A stretch of 34,937 nucleotides of DNA from JBMNOI01 sp050942995 (GCA_050942995.1 JBMNOI010000026.1:1-34937), one strand, 5' to 3'. Positions 7,486 to 16,729 are shown, counted from the first letter of the stretch. Made by a program: numbers and translations. The notes: generated by a model from the sequence alone, not told the origin.

Positions 7486-9770
7486 GATCTCTCCCCGTCC
7501 ATCTTGCGACCTATGGTGATGAGCAAATATCCTTGATTATGTCTGGTCAAATCCTGTTCAGACAAACTCTCGACCCATTCCTCCATCGCCGACCGCATGG
7601 GATGCCCCGATGGCAGGAACTCGAGCGCATGTCGGCCACCTACCGAATACTCGGCCTCAACCTCCAGTCCGGCGGCCGAAAAATCATCGCGCAATGTGAG
7701 CAGCGGCGTCTCCAGCCCATAAGGCCATGTGCCGGCCTGCTGCTGAGCCGCCATGCCCGCGCGATAGGCCACACAGGCCGCATTGGCCACCATCACCACC
7801 ACCCGATGGCGTGATACCCGCGCAAACTCGGCGATCATCGTGCGACGCCGGGCCGGGCTCACTCTATCGAGCAATCCCGAGCTCCATACACAATCGAATT
7901 CGCCCTCTTCGAAAGGAAGGGGCTCGGTCGCATCGCCCAACACTCCCACCAGCCCCACCCCCAGGCGGTGGGCACAGCGGGCGGCAAAGGTCACGTTTTC
8001 GGCGCTGATATCCATCACCGCCACCTGACGCCCGGCCTGAGCCAGCGAAAGGGATATCTCTGCGGTTCCGCTCCCCACCTCCAGCAGTTTCTGCCCCGGA
8101 GATGTTAGCCGCAGTATCTCCTGCCCCCAGGGCAAAAGGTGGTTGCTCCGCACGCGCCGTACCAGGCCCTCCTCCGCGTTACCCGATATCAGCACGTCAC
8201 TCCACTCGGCGCCGCCCAGAGGCGCTCTCTTTCGGCCGAGCCACACCGTGACGGGCGCATCGCCGTTGTCCTCGGACGCCGGCTGCCTCGTGACCGAATC
8301 GCATCCACTCTGGAGCATTCGGGATAGATCCGCCGCAAGAGGCCAGCGCGCCCACAAAGGCAACGATTGCCCGTCATTCAACGCCACCACCCATCCCCCG
8401 GGACGGGCCACGCGGATCATCTCGGCCACCGCCGACCGGGGTTGACTCGCCAGTCCCAGCGCCCGACCACAGAGCACCAGGTCATAGGTATCCGAAGGCA
8501 GCGGCAACGCCTCGATCCATCCCGGCAGAACATGTGCGTTCTCTGTGCTGCCGACGGCCGTGTCGATCGTCCCGCTGGTGATCGTCAGGCGGATATCGGG
8601 TAACCGCCTGCGTAGAGCGCTCAATACTCGCCCGGCATCCCGGCCAACGGCCAGCAGATGCCCGTCCGGACGCAGAGAGGCGATGGGCTGCTCCGGCAGG
8701 GCATCGAGCAACGCCTCCGTGTCGGCCACTGAATCGGCCGCCGAACGAGCCAGGCGCAGGCGGTGGGCGTCCAGGTAGAACTTGGTCGCCCAGGGGATCT
8801 CGACATGCTCCAGGTACGACGCCCCCTCGCCGTAGCTGCCGAAAAAGCCGCCATCCGGCTCCTGATGGGCGTCGAGCCATGTCATCGCCCAATCGGCCGG
8901 CGCACGTTGGCCGATGCGATACCAGCATACCGCCAGCTGAGCCAGGCCGGGCGTACAAATCCAACGCACGCCCCCCATACCCCGCACGGCGCCGTCTCGC
9001 TGCTCCCGCTGTAGCAGAGCCAGCGTGGGCTCGGCCAGCTCGGCCCGCCCCAGCTCGATGAGCGCCTCCAGCTCATACCCCAGGAAGCAGGTGAGATCGT
9101 CGGCGATGAGCAGGTCCCGATGCTGAAGATAATGATCGAAACAACGCCAAACCGCCGCGGCATAATCGGGCCTGTTCAGCAGGTCGGCGGTAGCCAGTAA
9201 CGCCGGCAACACATAGAGATGCACCGTCTCGGGCACCCGCACCTCTCGCCCGGTGTAATGCCCGGCAAAGCCGGCCCGCCCCCCGTCTATCATCCGGCCG
9301 ATCAACCAGTCTGTGGTCCGTTGCACCGCCATGAGCGCCGCATCGCCTCCCATGCCATGCTCGACGGCAGCAAGCAACCCGCGCAGAACCTGGCCGCTGT
9401 CGAACACATAGGGTGTGCCATAGGGACCGGTATAGGATCCGCCACGACGCTGGATACACAGCAACCAGTGGATCAATCGTTCGGCCAGATCTCGCTCGCC
9501 ATAATCCAGCAGCGTCGGCACCAGATATCCGGTCACCTCGGGATAGCCCTCGGATAGCGCCGAACTCACGCGAATGCCGCCGCCCGCCGCCTCGTGCCTC
9601 CGCAGCCACTCCAGAGCGCGGGCCGGCGGCGGGCCCTGCGTCGCCACAGCATGCGGAGCCGCCTCAACGTCGCCCCGCAACGCATCGCGCAACTCTCGTG
9701 TGCTCTGCGCGGCCCTCTGCCGAATCGCTCGGCCTACTTCGATTCCCGTCGCCATAGTTTCCTCTCTCAT
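7479..9770 (-). CDS. Three-part protein: alpha/alpha-toroid + degenerate methyltransferase + SAM methyltransferase
   Basis: A 763-residue soluble protein. Residues about 40-340 are helical repeats of the terpenoid-cyclase/prenyltransferase toroid type, with recurrent Gln-Trp-like and Gly-rich turns (IQRRGGSYTGPYG, QEPDGGFFGSYGEG). No DXDD or other cyclase catalytic motif is seen. Residues about 369-510 resemble a class I methyltransferase but its motif I reads AVGRDAG, so it is probably inactive. It keeps the motif-II/III parts ALPLPSDTYDLVL and ARPGGWVVAL. Residues 562-760 form an intact class I SAM methyltransferase (LLEVGSGTAE, then GDATEPLPFEEGEFDCVW). A second in-frame ATG at 9755 also has its own SD-like GAGAGG, so the true start is 9770 or 9755. 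It overlaps wecB by 7 bases. Its substrate may be the glycan itself, where terminal methylation could act as a chain-length cap; that is inference. Confidence 0.8.
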   Translation of the reverse strand: MREETMATGIEVGRAIRQRAAQSTRELRDALRGDVEAAPHAVATQGPPPARALEWLRRHEAAGGGIRVSSALSEGYPEVTGYLVPTLLDYGERDLAERLIHWLLCIQRRGGSYTGPYGTPYVFDSGQVLRGLLAAVEHGMGGDAALMAVQRTTDWLIGRMIDGGRAGFAGHYTGREVRVPETVHLYVLPALLATADLLNRPDYAAAVWRCFDHYLQHRDLLIADDLTCFLGYELEALIELGRAELAEPTLALLQREQRDGAVRGMGGVRWICTPGLAQLAVCWYRIGQRAPADWAMTWLDAHQEPDGGFFGSYGEGASYLEHVEIPWATKFYLDAHRLRLARSAADSVADTEALLDALPEQPIASLRPDGHLLAVGRDAGRVLSALRRRLPDIRLTITSGTIDTAVGSTENAHVLPGWIEALPLPSDTYDLVLCGRALGLASQPRSAVAEMIRVARPGGWVVALNDGQSLPLWARWPLAADLSRMLQSGCDSVTRQPASEDNGDAPVTVWLGRKRAPLGGAEWSDVLISGNAEEGLVRRVRSNHLLPWGQEILRLTSPGQKLLEVGSGTAEISLSLAQAGRQVAVMDISAENVTFAARCAHRLGVGLVGVLGDATEPLPFEEGEFDCVWSSGLLDRVSPARRRTMIAEFARVSRHRVVVMVANAACVAYRAGMAAQQQAGTWPYGLETPLLTLRDDFSAAGLEVEAEYSVGGRHALEFLPSGHPMRSAMEEWVESLSEQDLTRHNQGYLLITIGRKMDGERSC

Positions 9771-9795
9771 CTATGGAAACCTCCGGGGTGCCCCA

Positions 9796-12201
9796 TCATC
9801 GGGATCTCATAACGCCTGCCCGATGGATCACCCACTCCCCCGACCTCGACAGGCGATAATGCGATACCACCTTGGCGATGGCGGCCGCCATGGCCGCAGT
9901 ATGTCGACGGGTTACTCGATTGCTCCAGGGAATAAACAGATGATTATCCTGGAACGCACGGAACCCCGCATAATCCGCCACATTCGGCGGATCATAGTCC
10001 ACAGCGCTAAAAGGGTACCGGCTATGACCGTAGGTGCGTTGATGCACCATGGCCTGATACTCGAACACGGCACACGGTAGGTAGCGCCGCATAATTCTCA
10101 TCCCCTCGGCTCCCAGTAGATGGCACAGATCATCCAGTCCAACGCCCAAACGGGCCGAGTCGACGCCAAAGGCATACACCCACCACGACGATGCCCCCTC
10201 TTTGACCTCCGGCGGGGGGACGATGCCCTCGATCTCGCGCAGACGACGGGTGAACGCTTCGGCAGAGGCACGGCGTCGGGCGACCAGTTCGGGCAGACGG
10301 CGGAGCTGTGCTCGGGCCACCGCCGCCTGCAATTCGGTCATGCGATAGTTCATGCCCAGGAACAGATGCTCCCGCCCAATATCCCGGCTCCAGCCTTTGT
10401 CGGCGAACAATGCAGCGCGCTCGGCCAGATCCTGGCGATTCACCAGGGTCAATCCCCCGTCTCCACTGGTGATCTGTTTGGATTGTTGCAAGCTGAAACA
10501 GCCGAAATCGCCCCAGGTACCCACCTTGCGGCCGCGATATTCGGCCCAGTGCGCCTGAGAACAATCCTCTATGAGGGGGATCTCTCGGTCTCGTAACAGG
10601 GCGGCGATCGGCTCCAAATCGGCCGGGCGACCGAATAGATGAACCAGAATCACCGCCCGGGTGCGTGGTGTGATACGGGCGGCAATCGACTCGGCGGTCA
10701 GATTGCCGGTTGCCGGGTCCACATCGGCGAATACGGGGATACAGTTACCGGCCAGAATGGGGATAATGGTCCCCATGTCTGTCAACGGCGTGGTGATGAT
10801 CTCATCACAGGGCTCTGGATCGATGGCGCCCAGGGCAATATGAATAGCCGCAGTGCCCGATGTAGAGGCCACCGCCCTGGGACTGCCGTACATATCGGCA
10901 AATTCCCGCTCCAGCGCGTTGACCTGATAGCCGTAGGTGCTGTTGAGTTGCCGGGTCTGGATGGTGCGCGTCAATCGCGCCCACTCGGACAGGCCGATGA
11001 CCGGATCGTGAGAAAACCAGTCCCGCATCGCCCGACGACCGCCGTCCACCGCCAGGCGCTTGCATTCGTTACGTCCGGGACGCAGCATGGCGGCGCTGAT
11101 CCGGCGGACATCGGTGGGCGGGTGCTCGGACGTGTCATAGATTCGGCGCATCCCACCGGTTCGGTCTCTCAACGGCCACGAGACCGTCTCTCCCGATCGT
11201 GCCGCTTCGCAGGCGGCCAGCGCCATCTCGGTTGCCCTGGCCGATCGGGCGCCGTCGGCAGCATAATCGCTCTCCCGCCCCATGACCCAGGACAAAAAGC
11301 GGCCGAACTGTCGCGCGCGATAGTCCGCTTCCTGTGGCGGCTCTTCGGCGATCAAATGGTCGTCCAGCATCAATATGGTGGGCGACACATGAAGAACGCC
11401 CTCACTGCCATACACGACAATCTCAAAGAAGCCGGGCGCCAGATCTCCCGTCTGAAAAGTCAACGGCACACCGCCCTCCAGCATCACAGTGCCCGATGCC
11501 GCATCCTCCACCGGGATGTTCTGATACAGGCGATGGCCGGTCCGACGACATGCGCACTCGATCCACACCGGCTCGGGATCACCCATGACGAATTGCACGG
11601 CATCCATCAGGTGTGGCCCATTATCGATCATTGCTCCGGTGATATACCCCTCGAGCCTCTCGATTCGTCCCAGCCGGCCCCCGGTGACCAGAGCCGCCGC
11701 CCGCCCAAAATGGGGATGAAACCGATATTGATGTCCGCCCGCCAGGTGAACGCCGTACCGATCGCACACGGCACGCATCTCGTCCGTCTCGGCGCCGATC
11801 AAGGCCAGCGGCTTTTCGCAGAGGATGCCCCGCACGCCCGTTCGCGCCGCCCGAATGACGATCTCGGCGTGCGTTTCGGGCCAGGTGCACACGCTGACGA
11901 TATCGGGACGCTCCTCATCCAACATTCGCCCATAGTCCCGATAGGCCCTTATCCCCGGCCAGCGATCCAGCGCAGACTCGAGCGCCGCCACATCGATGTC
12001 GCTCACCGCAACCACTCTGGCGCCGACCGTCTGATAGGCGGCCACATGCACCGGTGCAATGGCGCCACACCCTACGACGGCGACCCGCAGAGGAGGGCGA
12101 AGTAGCCACTGCACATTGCGAATATCCTCTCGAATAGCGGCGGCCGTACGCGCCGCCAGTCGGCGAGAGACGGATAGACCGTAATGAATCAAAAAACTCA
12201 T
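9796..12201 (-). CDS. Fused Gfo/Idh/MocA oxidoreductase-DegT/DnrJ/EryC1 aminotransferase
   Basis: An 801-residue bifunctional protein. After about 35 residues comes an NAD(P)-binding Rossmann domain (VAVVGCGAIAPVHVAAY) with the CEKPLAL motif and a Gfo/Idh C-terminal domain to about residue 340. A linker leads to a complete PLP aminotransferase from about 400: TSGTAAIHIAL, IEDCSQAHWAE, and the Schiff-base lysine K575 in FSLQQSKQITSGDGG. Together these could oxidise a sugar or cyclitol hydroxyl to a ketone and then transaminate it, as separate RifL/RifK-type or WlbA/WlbE-type pairs do. The frame opens with a GTG at 12216, but AAGGAG is correctly spaced for the ATG at 12201, chosen here. No frameshift or stop separates the halves, so the fusion looks genuine. 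The substrate is unknown; an NDP-hexosamine is the likeliest. Confidence 0.9.
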   Translation of the reverse strand: MSFLIHYGLSVSRRLAARTAAAIREDIRNVQWLLRPPLRVAVVGCGAIAPVHVAAYQTVGARVVAVSDIDVAALESALDRWPGIRAYRDYGRMLDEERPDIVSVCTWPETHAEIVIRAARTGVRGILCEKPLALIGAETDEMRAVCDRYGVHLAGGHQYRFHPHFGRAAALVTGGRLGRIERLEGYITGAMIDNGPHLMDAVQFVMGDPEPVWIECACRRTGHRLYQNIPVEDAASGTVMLEGGVPLTFQTGDLAPGFFEIVVYGSEGVLHVSPTILMLDDHLIAEEPPQEADYRARQFGRFLSWVMGRESDYAADGARSARATEMALAACEAARSGETVSWPLRDRTGGMRRIYDTSEHPPTDVRRISAAMLRPGRNECKRLAVDGGRRAMRDWFSHDPVIGLSEWARLTRTIQTRQLNSTYGYQVNALEREFADMYGSPRAVASTSGTAAIHIALGAIDPEPCDEIITTPLTDMGTIIPILAGNCIPVFADVDPATGNLTAESIAARITPRTRAVILVHLFGRPADLEPIAALLRDREIPLIEDCSQAHWAEYRGRKVGTWGDFGCFSLQQSKQITSGDGGLTLVNRQDLAERAALFADKGWSRDIGREHLFLGMNYRMTELQAAVARAQLRRLPELVARRRASAEAFTRRLREIEGIVPPPEVKEGASSWWVYAFGVDSARLGVGLDDLCHLLGAEGMRIMRRYLPCAVFEYQAMVHQRTYGHSRYPFSAVDYDPPNVADYAGFRAFQDNHLFIPWSNRVTRRHTAAMAAAIAKVVSHYRLSRSGEWVIHRAGVMRSR

Positions 12202-12261
12202 CGGCTCTCCTTTCACTCCGGACGCTCACCGGACCATGCGCCCGATCTCACCCGCCACCGG

Positions 12262-13278
12262 TTACAGATAGCTTTCACGCAGCACATGCTCGCGCAGACT
12301 CTTGTCGAGGGCGGCGCGTAGCTGATGCTGCCCCATGGCGTACCAGTAGTGGGCATCGGCCCGGGCTCGCACCCAATCGCCGGCACGCCCGAGGGTGCGG
12401 GCATAGTGACGGCATGCGGTGGTGAAACAGTGTGCCGAATGTTTGAGGAGCCGCAGACGCATGAGGGGTAGATGCTGAATCTCGCGAACTCGAGCATAAG
12501 AATCGCTGATCCCTTGATCGAAGAGGCGCCGATAGAGCTGCTGTGGGGCCAGTCGCGAGGCCGAAATGCGATGGTACAGCCAGGCACGTGGCTCATAGAT
12601 CACCCGATATCCGGCATGATACAGGCGATACTGCAGTCCACATTCGCCGTCCCCGCGCATCCAGATATCCCTGCGGTCGCCAAAGGCATCGGGATTGAAC
12701 CCTCCCACCTGAAACAACGCGGTGCGGCGCACCGCCATGTTGCACCCCCAGACACACGTCGGCAAACACAATTCCATGGGTTCATCGCCCAGGTCGAGCA
12801 GACTGAGATGCCCTTCGTCGAACTGGTCGAACCAGGCGGGCGGATCGACCTCCCAGGCGCCCACCACCTTGCCCCCGACGCAACCGACTTGAGGGTCGGC
12901 AAAGTGCCTCGTCATCCAGTAGAGCCATTCCTCCGGCATCAGGACATCATCGTCCACATAGACCAGTATCTCCCCCCTGGCCACGCGGGCGCCGGCGTGT
13001 CGGGCATGGTGCAAACCGGTCTCGGTCTCGGGCAGATAGCGAATGGGTCCGCTCTCCTCCAGCGAAGCGATGATGCGCTCGACCTCCCCGGTGGGCTTGT
13101 TGTCCACCACAATGACCTCGTATTCGGTCTGCGACAGATCCTGCTGCATGATCGAGCTCAATGCGTCACGCAAGTAGATCGGCCGGGCGTAGGTGGGAAT
13201 GATCACCGAGACAGAGGGCACGGATGAACGCATCGCCGAATCGGATTCTATTCTGTCACCCATCATTCGACCCATCAT
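12262..13278 (-). CDS. GT2-family glycosyltransferase
   Basis: A 338-residue GT2 enzyme with VSVIIPTYARP near residue 23, EVIVVDNKPTGEV near 54-66 and a triple-aspartate metal site D109-D111 (VYVDDDVLMP). The segments WGCNMAVRR and GDGECGLQYR correspond to the acceptor and catalytic-base region. A basic, histidine-rich tail of roughly 90 residues follows. The first 15 residues contain four more Met codons and no convincing SD was found, so the start could be any of 13278, 13275, 13266 or 13263, or the Met at 13233. It lies 39 bases after the radical SAM gene and 60 bases before the fusion gene, in the same operon. Confidence 0.88.
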   Translation of the reverse strand: MMGRMMGDRIESDSAMRSSVPSVSVIIPTYARPIYLRDALSSIMQQDLSQTEYEVIVVDNKPTGEVERIIASLEESGPIRYLPETETGLHHARHAGARVARGEILVYVDDDVLMPEEWLYWMTRHFADPQVGCVGGKVVGAWEVDPPAWFDQFDEGHLSLLDLGDEPMELCLPTCVWGCNMAVRRTALFQVGGFNPDAFGDRRDIWMRGDGECGLQYRLYHAGYRVIYEPRAWLYHRISASRLAPQQLYRRLFDQGISDSYARVREIQHLPLMRLRLLKHSAHCFTTACRHYARTLGRAGDWVRARADAHYWYAMGQHQLRAALDKSLREHVLRESYL

Positions 13279-13317
13279 CGCACATCATTCCGTCAATCTG
13301 GCGACCGGAATATCCCC

Positions 13318-14466
13318 TCATCCCCCTCCCCCCCGATCGGATCGCAACACGGCCAGAGCCGCCCTGACCCGCCGCACCAGTGGCCTCATCATGGGGCGCA
13401 CCGGATCCACCCATCGGCTGCGATACAGCCGATAGACAACCCCCCGCTCTTTCGGCGAAATCGCCGGTGGGGATTGCAGGGCAACGGCCGTGTGAACGTT
13501 CATCGGACACCGGGGGCACTGTTCATGCAAGTTCTGTCGGTAGGCCTCCCACTGCGACGAGTTCCATATCTCGGATAGGCGTTGCTCGAACAGGTTGCCC
13601 ATGACCGGCTCGTGGGTATATTCGACGATGTTGCAGGGATGCACCTCTCCGCTGGCAAGGATCAGCGCCGATTCGCGGGGGATCGAGCAATTGCCCCTTT
13701 GCCAGTAGATGCCCCGGGCCAGATCGGCAGGCGTTCCCGTCACCGGACCGTAGAGCCCTTCGACGGTCCGAATCGCATCGTCACGACATCGGGGATCCAG
13801 CGTTTCACAGGCCGCGACCAGGCGAGGCACCACATCCCGACGAAACAGGTCGATTTCCCGCTCCGTCGGCAGATAGTTGCCCTCGAAATCCCCCTCCAGA
13901 TACGAGATGATGACGATCTCAGAACCCAACTCGTGATGCAGTCTGAACAATCGGTCGAACGTGGGCATATTCTCCCGCAGGAGAATGGTCTGGGTATAGA
14001 GATGGAAATGGGGGTACGTCTCGCGCAGATCGCCCAGAATATGAGCCGCCCGCACAGCCTTTTCCCAGAGCCCCTTACTGCGCCTGAAATTGTTGTGAAC
14101 CTCGGGATCGTGGCTGTATATCGACAGGCAGGCCATATCCAGCCTTGCATCCAGCAGCTCCCGGGCATAATCAGGTGTGATCATGCTACCGTTGGTGTTC
14201 ATCTTGATCCACAGTCCCCGATTTTTGGCCTCGCGAACGAGAGGCACCAGATCCTCGTATAGCGTGGGCTCTCCCCCGCTGATCTCCAGATGCTGCAGCC
14301 CCAAAGCCACTCCTTCGGACAGAATCGCCTTCCATTGCTCGAAGGAGAGATGCCGCTCCTTTAGTGCCGAGCGATGCAATTCACGACGCGAGGCGCATCC
14401 CAGGCAGTTGGCCGTGCATCGCAACGTCGGCTTGGCGATCATCAAGCGAAGCGGTCGATTGGCCAT
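13318..14466 (-). CDS. Radical SAM protein with SPASM-type C-terminus
   Basis: A 382-residue radical SAM enzyme. The [4Fe-4S] cluster motif CX3CX2C is at C17, C21 and C24 (CTANCLGC), followed by the ISGGEPTLYED motif for SAM binding and KMNTNGSM. The C-terminal third has the SPASM pattern: NCSIPRE, then SGEVHPCNIVEYTHEPVMGN, then a CPRCPMN cluster near the end, expected to bind one or two auxiliary clusters. The upstream ATG at 14493 lacks an SD, whereas GGAGAGG precedes the ATG at 14466, which is chosen. It sits between the ABC ATPase and a GT2 gene, and no small precursor-peptide gene is seen nearby. A role in modifying a sugar or lipid intermediate is possible; peptide modification is the usual SPASM role. 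Function unknown. Confidence 0.88.
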   Translation of the reverse strand: MANRPLRLMIAKPTLRCTANCLGCASRRELHRSALKERHLSFEQWKAILSEGVALGLQHLEISGGEPTLYEDLVPLVREAKNRGLWIKMNTNGSMITPDYARELLDARLDMACLSIYSHDPEVHNNFRRSKGLWEKAVRAAHILGDLRETYPHFHLYTQTILLRENMPTFDRLFRLHHELGSEIVIISYLEGDFEGNYLPTEREIDLFRRDVVPRLVAACETLDPRCRDDAIRTVEGLYGPVTGTPADLARGIYWQRGNCSIPRESALILASGEVHPCNIVEYTHEPVMGNLFEQRLSEIWNSSQWEAYRQNLHEQCPRCPMNVHTAVALQSPPAISPKERGVVYRLYRSRWVDPVRPMMRPLVRRVRAALAVLRSDRGGGG

Positions 14467-14517
14467 CCACACATCCTCTCCGGCAAGAGCCATTGCACTT
14501 GCCCGTCGATCGATTCA

Positions 14518-15819
14518 CTATGAGCGGGGCGCCCGCGCAATCAGCGAGCCATCGTCAAACGCCACATCGACCTCACAGTCAAGCGCCACCACACCGTCCT
14601 CCGGTGTCAGCAGATATCCTGTGCCGTAGACGTCGACGGTATGCACGTCGAGATTGATGACGCCCTCCACCCGATCGACCACGTGACTCTGATGTGTGCC
14701 GACACTCACCGATAGCGCATAGCGCCCCGGAGTAAGCACCGGCTCGCGCAGCAGGTAACGCACCACACCGCGTTGAGGCAGCCGATGGGGCGGTTGCCTG
14801 CCCATGTAGGTATTAAACCCGCCCACACGCACGCCGCGCACCGAACGCAATGCAAAGCCTGCTCCGGCCAGCGGTTGATCCAGGCAGGTTGCGTCGTAAT
14901 AGACGCTGAGCAACACGGGCTCTCCCTGGAGAAAATCGGTGGTATACCGTCCGTCCGACGATTGCAGCGTCACCTTCTGGATGATGGGCACCATGCCGAA
15001 AGGGCGACGTGGGTGCTCCACAGTGTCCATGACGGCGTCCATCGTGTCGGCCGTCAACTGGCTCAAATAGTGCGACACCACCTGCTCCGTCGGTCCATCC
15101 TGCACGAGCCGTCCGCCCGAGAGCAACAGACTGTGACGGCATAGCTCCTGAATCACCGCCATGTTGTGACTCACCAGCAACACCGTACGTCCGGCGCCGG
15201 CCACCTCACTCATCTTGCCCAGGCACTTTTTCTGAAAGCCCGCGTCGCCCACCGCCAGCACTTCATCCACCAGCAGGATCTCGGGCTCCAGGTGGGCGGC
15301 CACGGCAAAGGCCAGCCGCACATACATCCCGCTGGAGTAGCGCTTGACCGGCGTATCGAGCAGCTTGCCGATATCGGCAAACGCCACGATCTCGTCAAAG
15401 CGCCGGTCGATCTCGTGCTTGCGCATGCCCAGCATGGCCCCGTTCAGGTAGATATTCTCGCGCCCCGTCAGCTCTGGATGAAAGCCGGTTCCCACCTCCA
15501 GAAGCGAGCCCACGCGCCCGTTGATCTCGGCACGGCCTCTGGTCGGCTCGGTGATGCGCGACAGGATCTTGAGCAATGTGCTCTTGCCCGATCCGTTGTG
15601 ACCGATAATGCCGACTACCTCACCGCGCTCGATCTCGAACGACACGCCATCCAGAGCCCACACCGTATCGCGAGCGCTATGAGCGGCTCGCCCATGCAAC
15701 CGCCCCACCGTGGCCCGCGCCACCCCCGTCACCGCCTCACGCAGCGATTGCTGTCGCGGCGCCCGACCGATCTGATAACGCTTGCTGATCTCTTGCACCC
15801 GAATGGCCACGTCGCTCAT
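14518..15819 (-). CDS. wzt: ABC polysaccharide exporter, ATP-binding subunit with C-terminal sugar-binding domain
   Basis: A 433-residue Wzt-type ATPase that powers export of a finished glycan through the permease encoded just upstream. The N-terminal ABC domain has Walker A GHNGSGKS at residues 73-80, the Wzt/TagH-type signature YSSGMYVRLAFA in place of LSGGQ, Walker B ILLVDEVLAVGD and the switch His in VSHN. From about residue 280 a beta-rich domain like the Wzt carbohydrate-binding domain begins (LQGEPVLLSVYYDA, then TPGRYALSVSVG), which in O9a-type systems reads the non-reducing-end cap. The frame opens at 15921 within the permease gene. The ATG at 15819, 10 bases after the permease stop, fits the known N-terminus (MSDVAIRVQEISKRY) and is used. 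A second, different Wzt lies at 33361-34710. Confidence 0.93.
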   Translation of the reverse strand: MSDVAIRVQEISKRYQIGRAPRQQSLREAVTGVARATVGRLHGRAAHSARDTVWALDGVSFEIERGEVVGIIGHNGSGKSTLLKILSRITEPTRGRAEINGRVGSLLEVGTGFHPELTGRENIYLNGAMLGMRKHEIDRRFDEIVAFADIGKLLDTPVKRYSSGMYVRLAFAVAAHLEPEILLVDEVLAVGDAGFQKKCLGKMSEVAGAGRTVLLVSHNMAVIQELCRHSLLLSGGRLVQDGPTEQVVSHYLSQLTADTMDAVMDTVEHPRRPFGMVPIIQKVTLQSSDGRYTTDFLQGEPVLLSVYYDATCLDQPLAGAGFALRSVRGVRVGGFNTYMGRQPPHRLPQRGVVRYLLREPVLTPGRYALSVSVGTHQSHVVDRVEGVINLDVHTVDVYGTGYLLTPEDGVVALDCEVDVAFDDGSLIARAPRS

Positions 15820-15829
15820 CGCATCTCGC

Positions 15830-16729
15830 TCAAATAATGTCTGCAAACGATCGCTCGGTGGCACGGAAAAAGTACACTCCACCCACCAGCACCAGCAGCG
15901 AGATCCCCGACGATACGACAATCAGCGTTCCCGAAAGGCCCGTATGCCCCGCCTGCCCGCCGAGCAACGCCCAGCGAAACCCCTCGACTACACCCGTCAT
16001 CGGATTGAGGCCCATCACGATGCGAAACGGCTCTGGAATCAACGACGCGCCGTACACAACCGGCGTGGCGTACATCCAGACCTGAATCAGAAAGGGCATC
16101 AGATGATTGACATCGCGAAAGCGCACGTTCAGCGCCGAGAGCCACAGGCCAAAGCTCAGTGCCGTCACCATGGCCAGCAGAATCATCAAGGGTAACCACA
16201 CAACCGCCGCTGTGGGCGTCAATCGATAAAAGGCCATTAACCCCAGGAGGATGATGAACGAGATCGCCAGATCGACCAGCCCGGAGAGCACCCCCGCCAG
16301 GGGGATCACCAGGCGCGGAAAGTACACCTTGGTAATCAGGTTGGCGCTGCCCACGACACTGACGGATGATCGCATCAACGAAGAGGCAAAATAGTTCCAG
16401 GGAAGGAGCGCTGCGAGAGCGAATACCGGATAGGGCGCCTCACCCGAGGGCACCTGAAGCAGCACACCGAACAAGAACGTAAACATCGCAATGCTCACCA
16501 GCGGCTGAAGCACCACCCAGAACATCCCCAGAGCCGTCTGTTTGTAACGCACCTTGACGTCTCGCCACACCAGAAAATAGAGCAACTCGCGATACTCCCA
16601 CACCGCGCCCAATTGCAGCAAAGGCCACCCGCGACTGGCGCGAATCACCACCCGATAGGGATCGGTGGGCGATCCCGTTCCGGATGAGGCGTCTGGCGCC
16701 TCCAGAACATTGTTCGAATGAGTAGACAA
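15830..16729 (-). CDS. wzm: ABC polysaccharide exporter, membrane permease (ABC-2 type)
   Basis: A 299-residue Wzm/TagG-type integral membrane protein with about six transmembrane segments. It has the family's cytoplasmic N-terminal helix ending in RDVKVRYKQTALG, the LLPWNYFASSL segment, ITKVYFPR and the LNPMTGVVEGFRW motif near the C-terminus. Paired with the ATPase downstream, it forms the channel for polysaccharide export. The start is TTG at 16729, directly behind GGGAGGAG at good spacing; no in-frame ATG is nearby. It is the first gene of the long minus-strand operon, so the 5' region at 16730-17345 probably controls the whole pathway. Confidence 0.93.
   Translation of the reverse strand: MSTHSNNVLEAPDASSGTGSPTDPYRVVIRASRGWPLLQLGAVWEYRELLYFLVWRDVKVRYKQTALGMFWVVLQPLVSIAMFTFLFGVLLQVPSGEAPYPVFALAALLPWNYFASSLMRSSVSVVGSANLITKVYFPRLVIPLAGVLSGLVDLAISFIILLGLMAFYRLTPTAAVVWLPLMILLAMVTALSFGLWLSALNVRFRDVNHLMPFLIQVWMYATPVVYGASLIPEPFRIVMGLNPMTGVVEGFRWALLGGQAGHTGLSGTLIVVSSGISLLVLVGGVYFFRATERSFADII

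Noticed and set aside
7479..9770. Terpene or squalene-hopene cyclase
   Set aside because: Only the toroid repeat style matches. No DXDD or equivalent catalytic motif is present, the protein is fused to methyltransferases and sits among glycan genes.
10639..12105. 488-codon open frame on the plus strand
   Set aside because: It lies opposite the oxidoreductase-aminotransferase fusion, which has clear motifs and an SD. The plus-strand frame has no SD or recognisable domain and its composition is that of a shadow frame in GC-rich DNA.
13318..14466. Radical SAM protein as an anaerobic sulfatase-maturating enzyme for the sulfatase at 19558
   Set aside because: Such enzymes have an aromatic-rich CX3CX2CF/Y motif and conserved surrounding residues. 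Here the motif is CTANCLGCAS, the gene is in another operon on the other strand, and no other link is visible.
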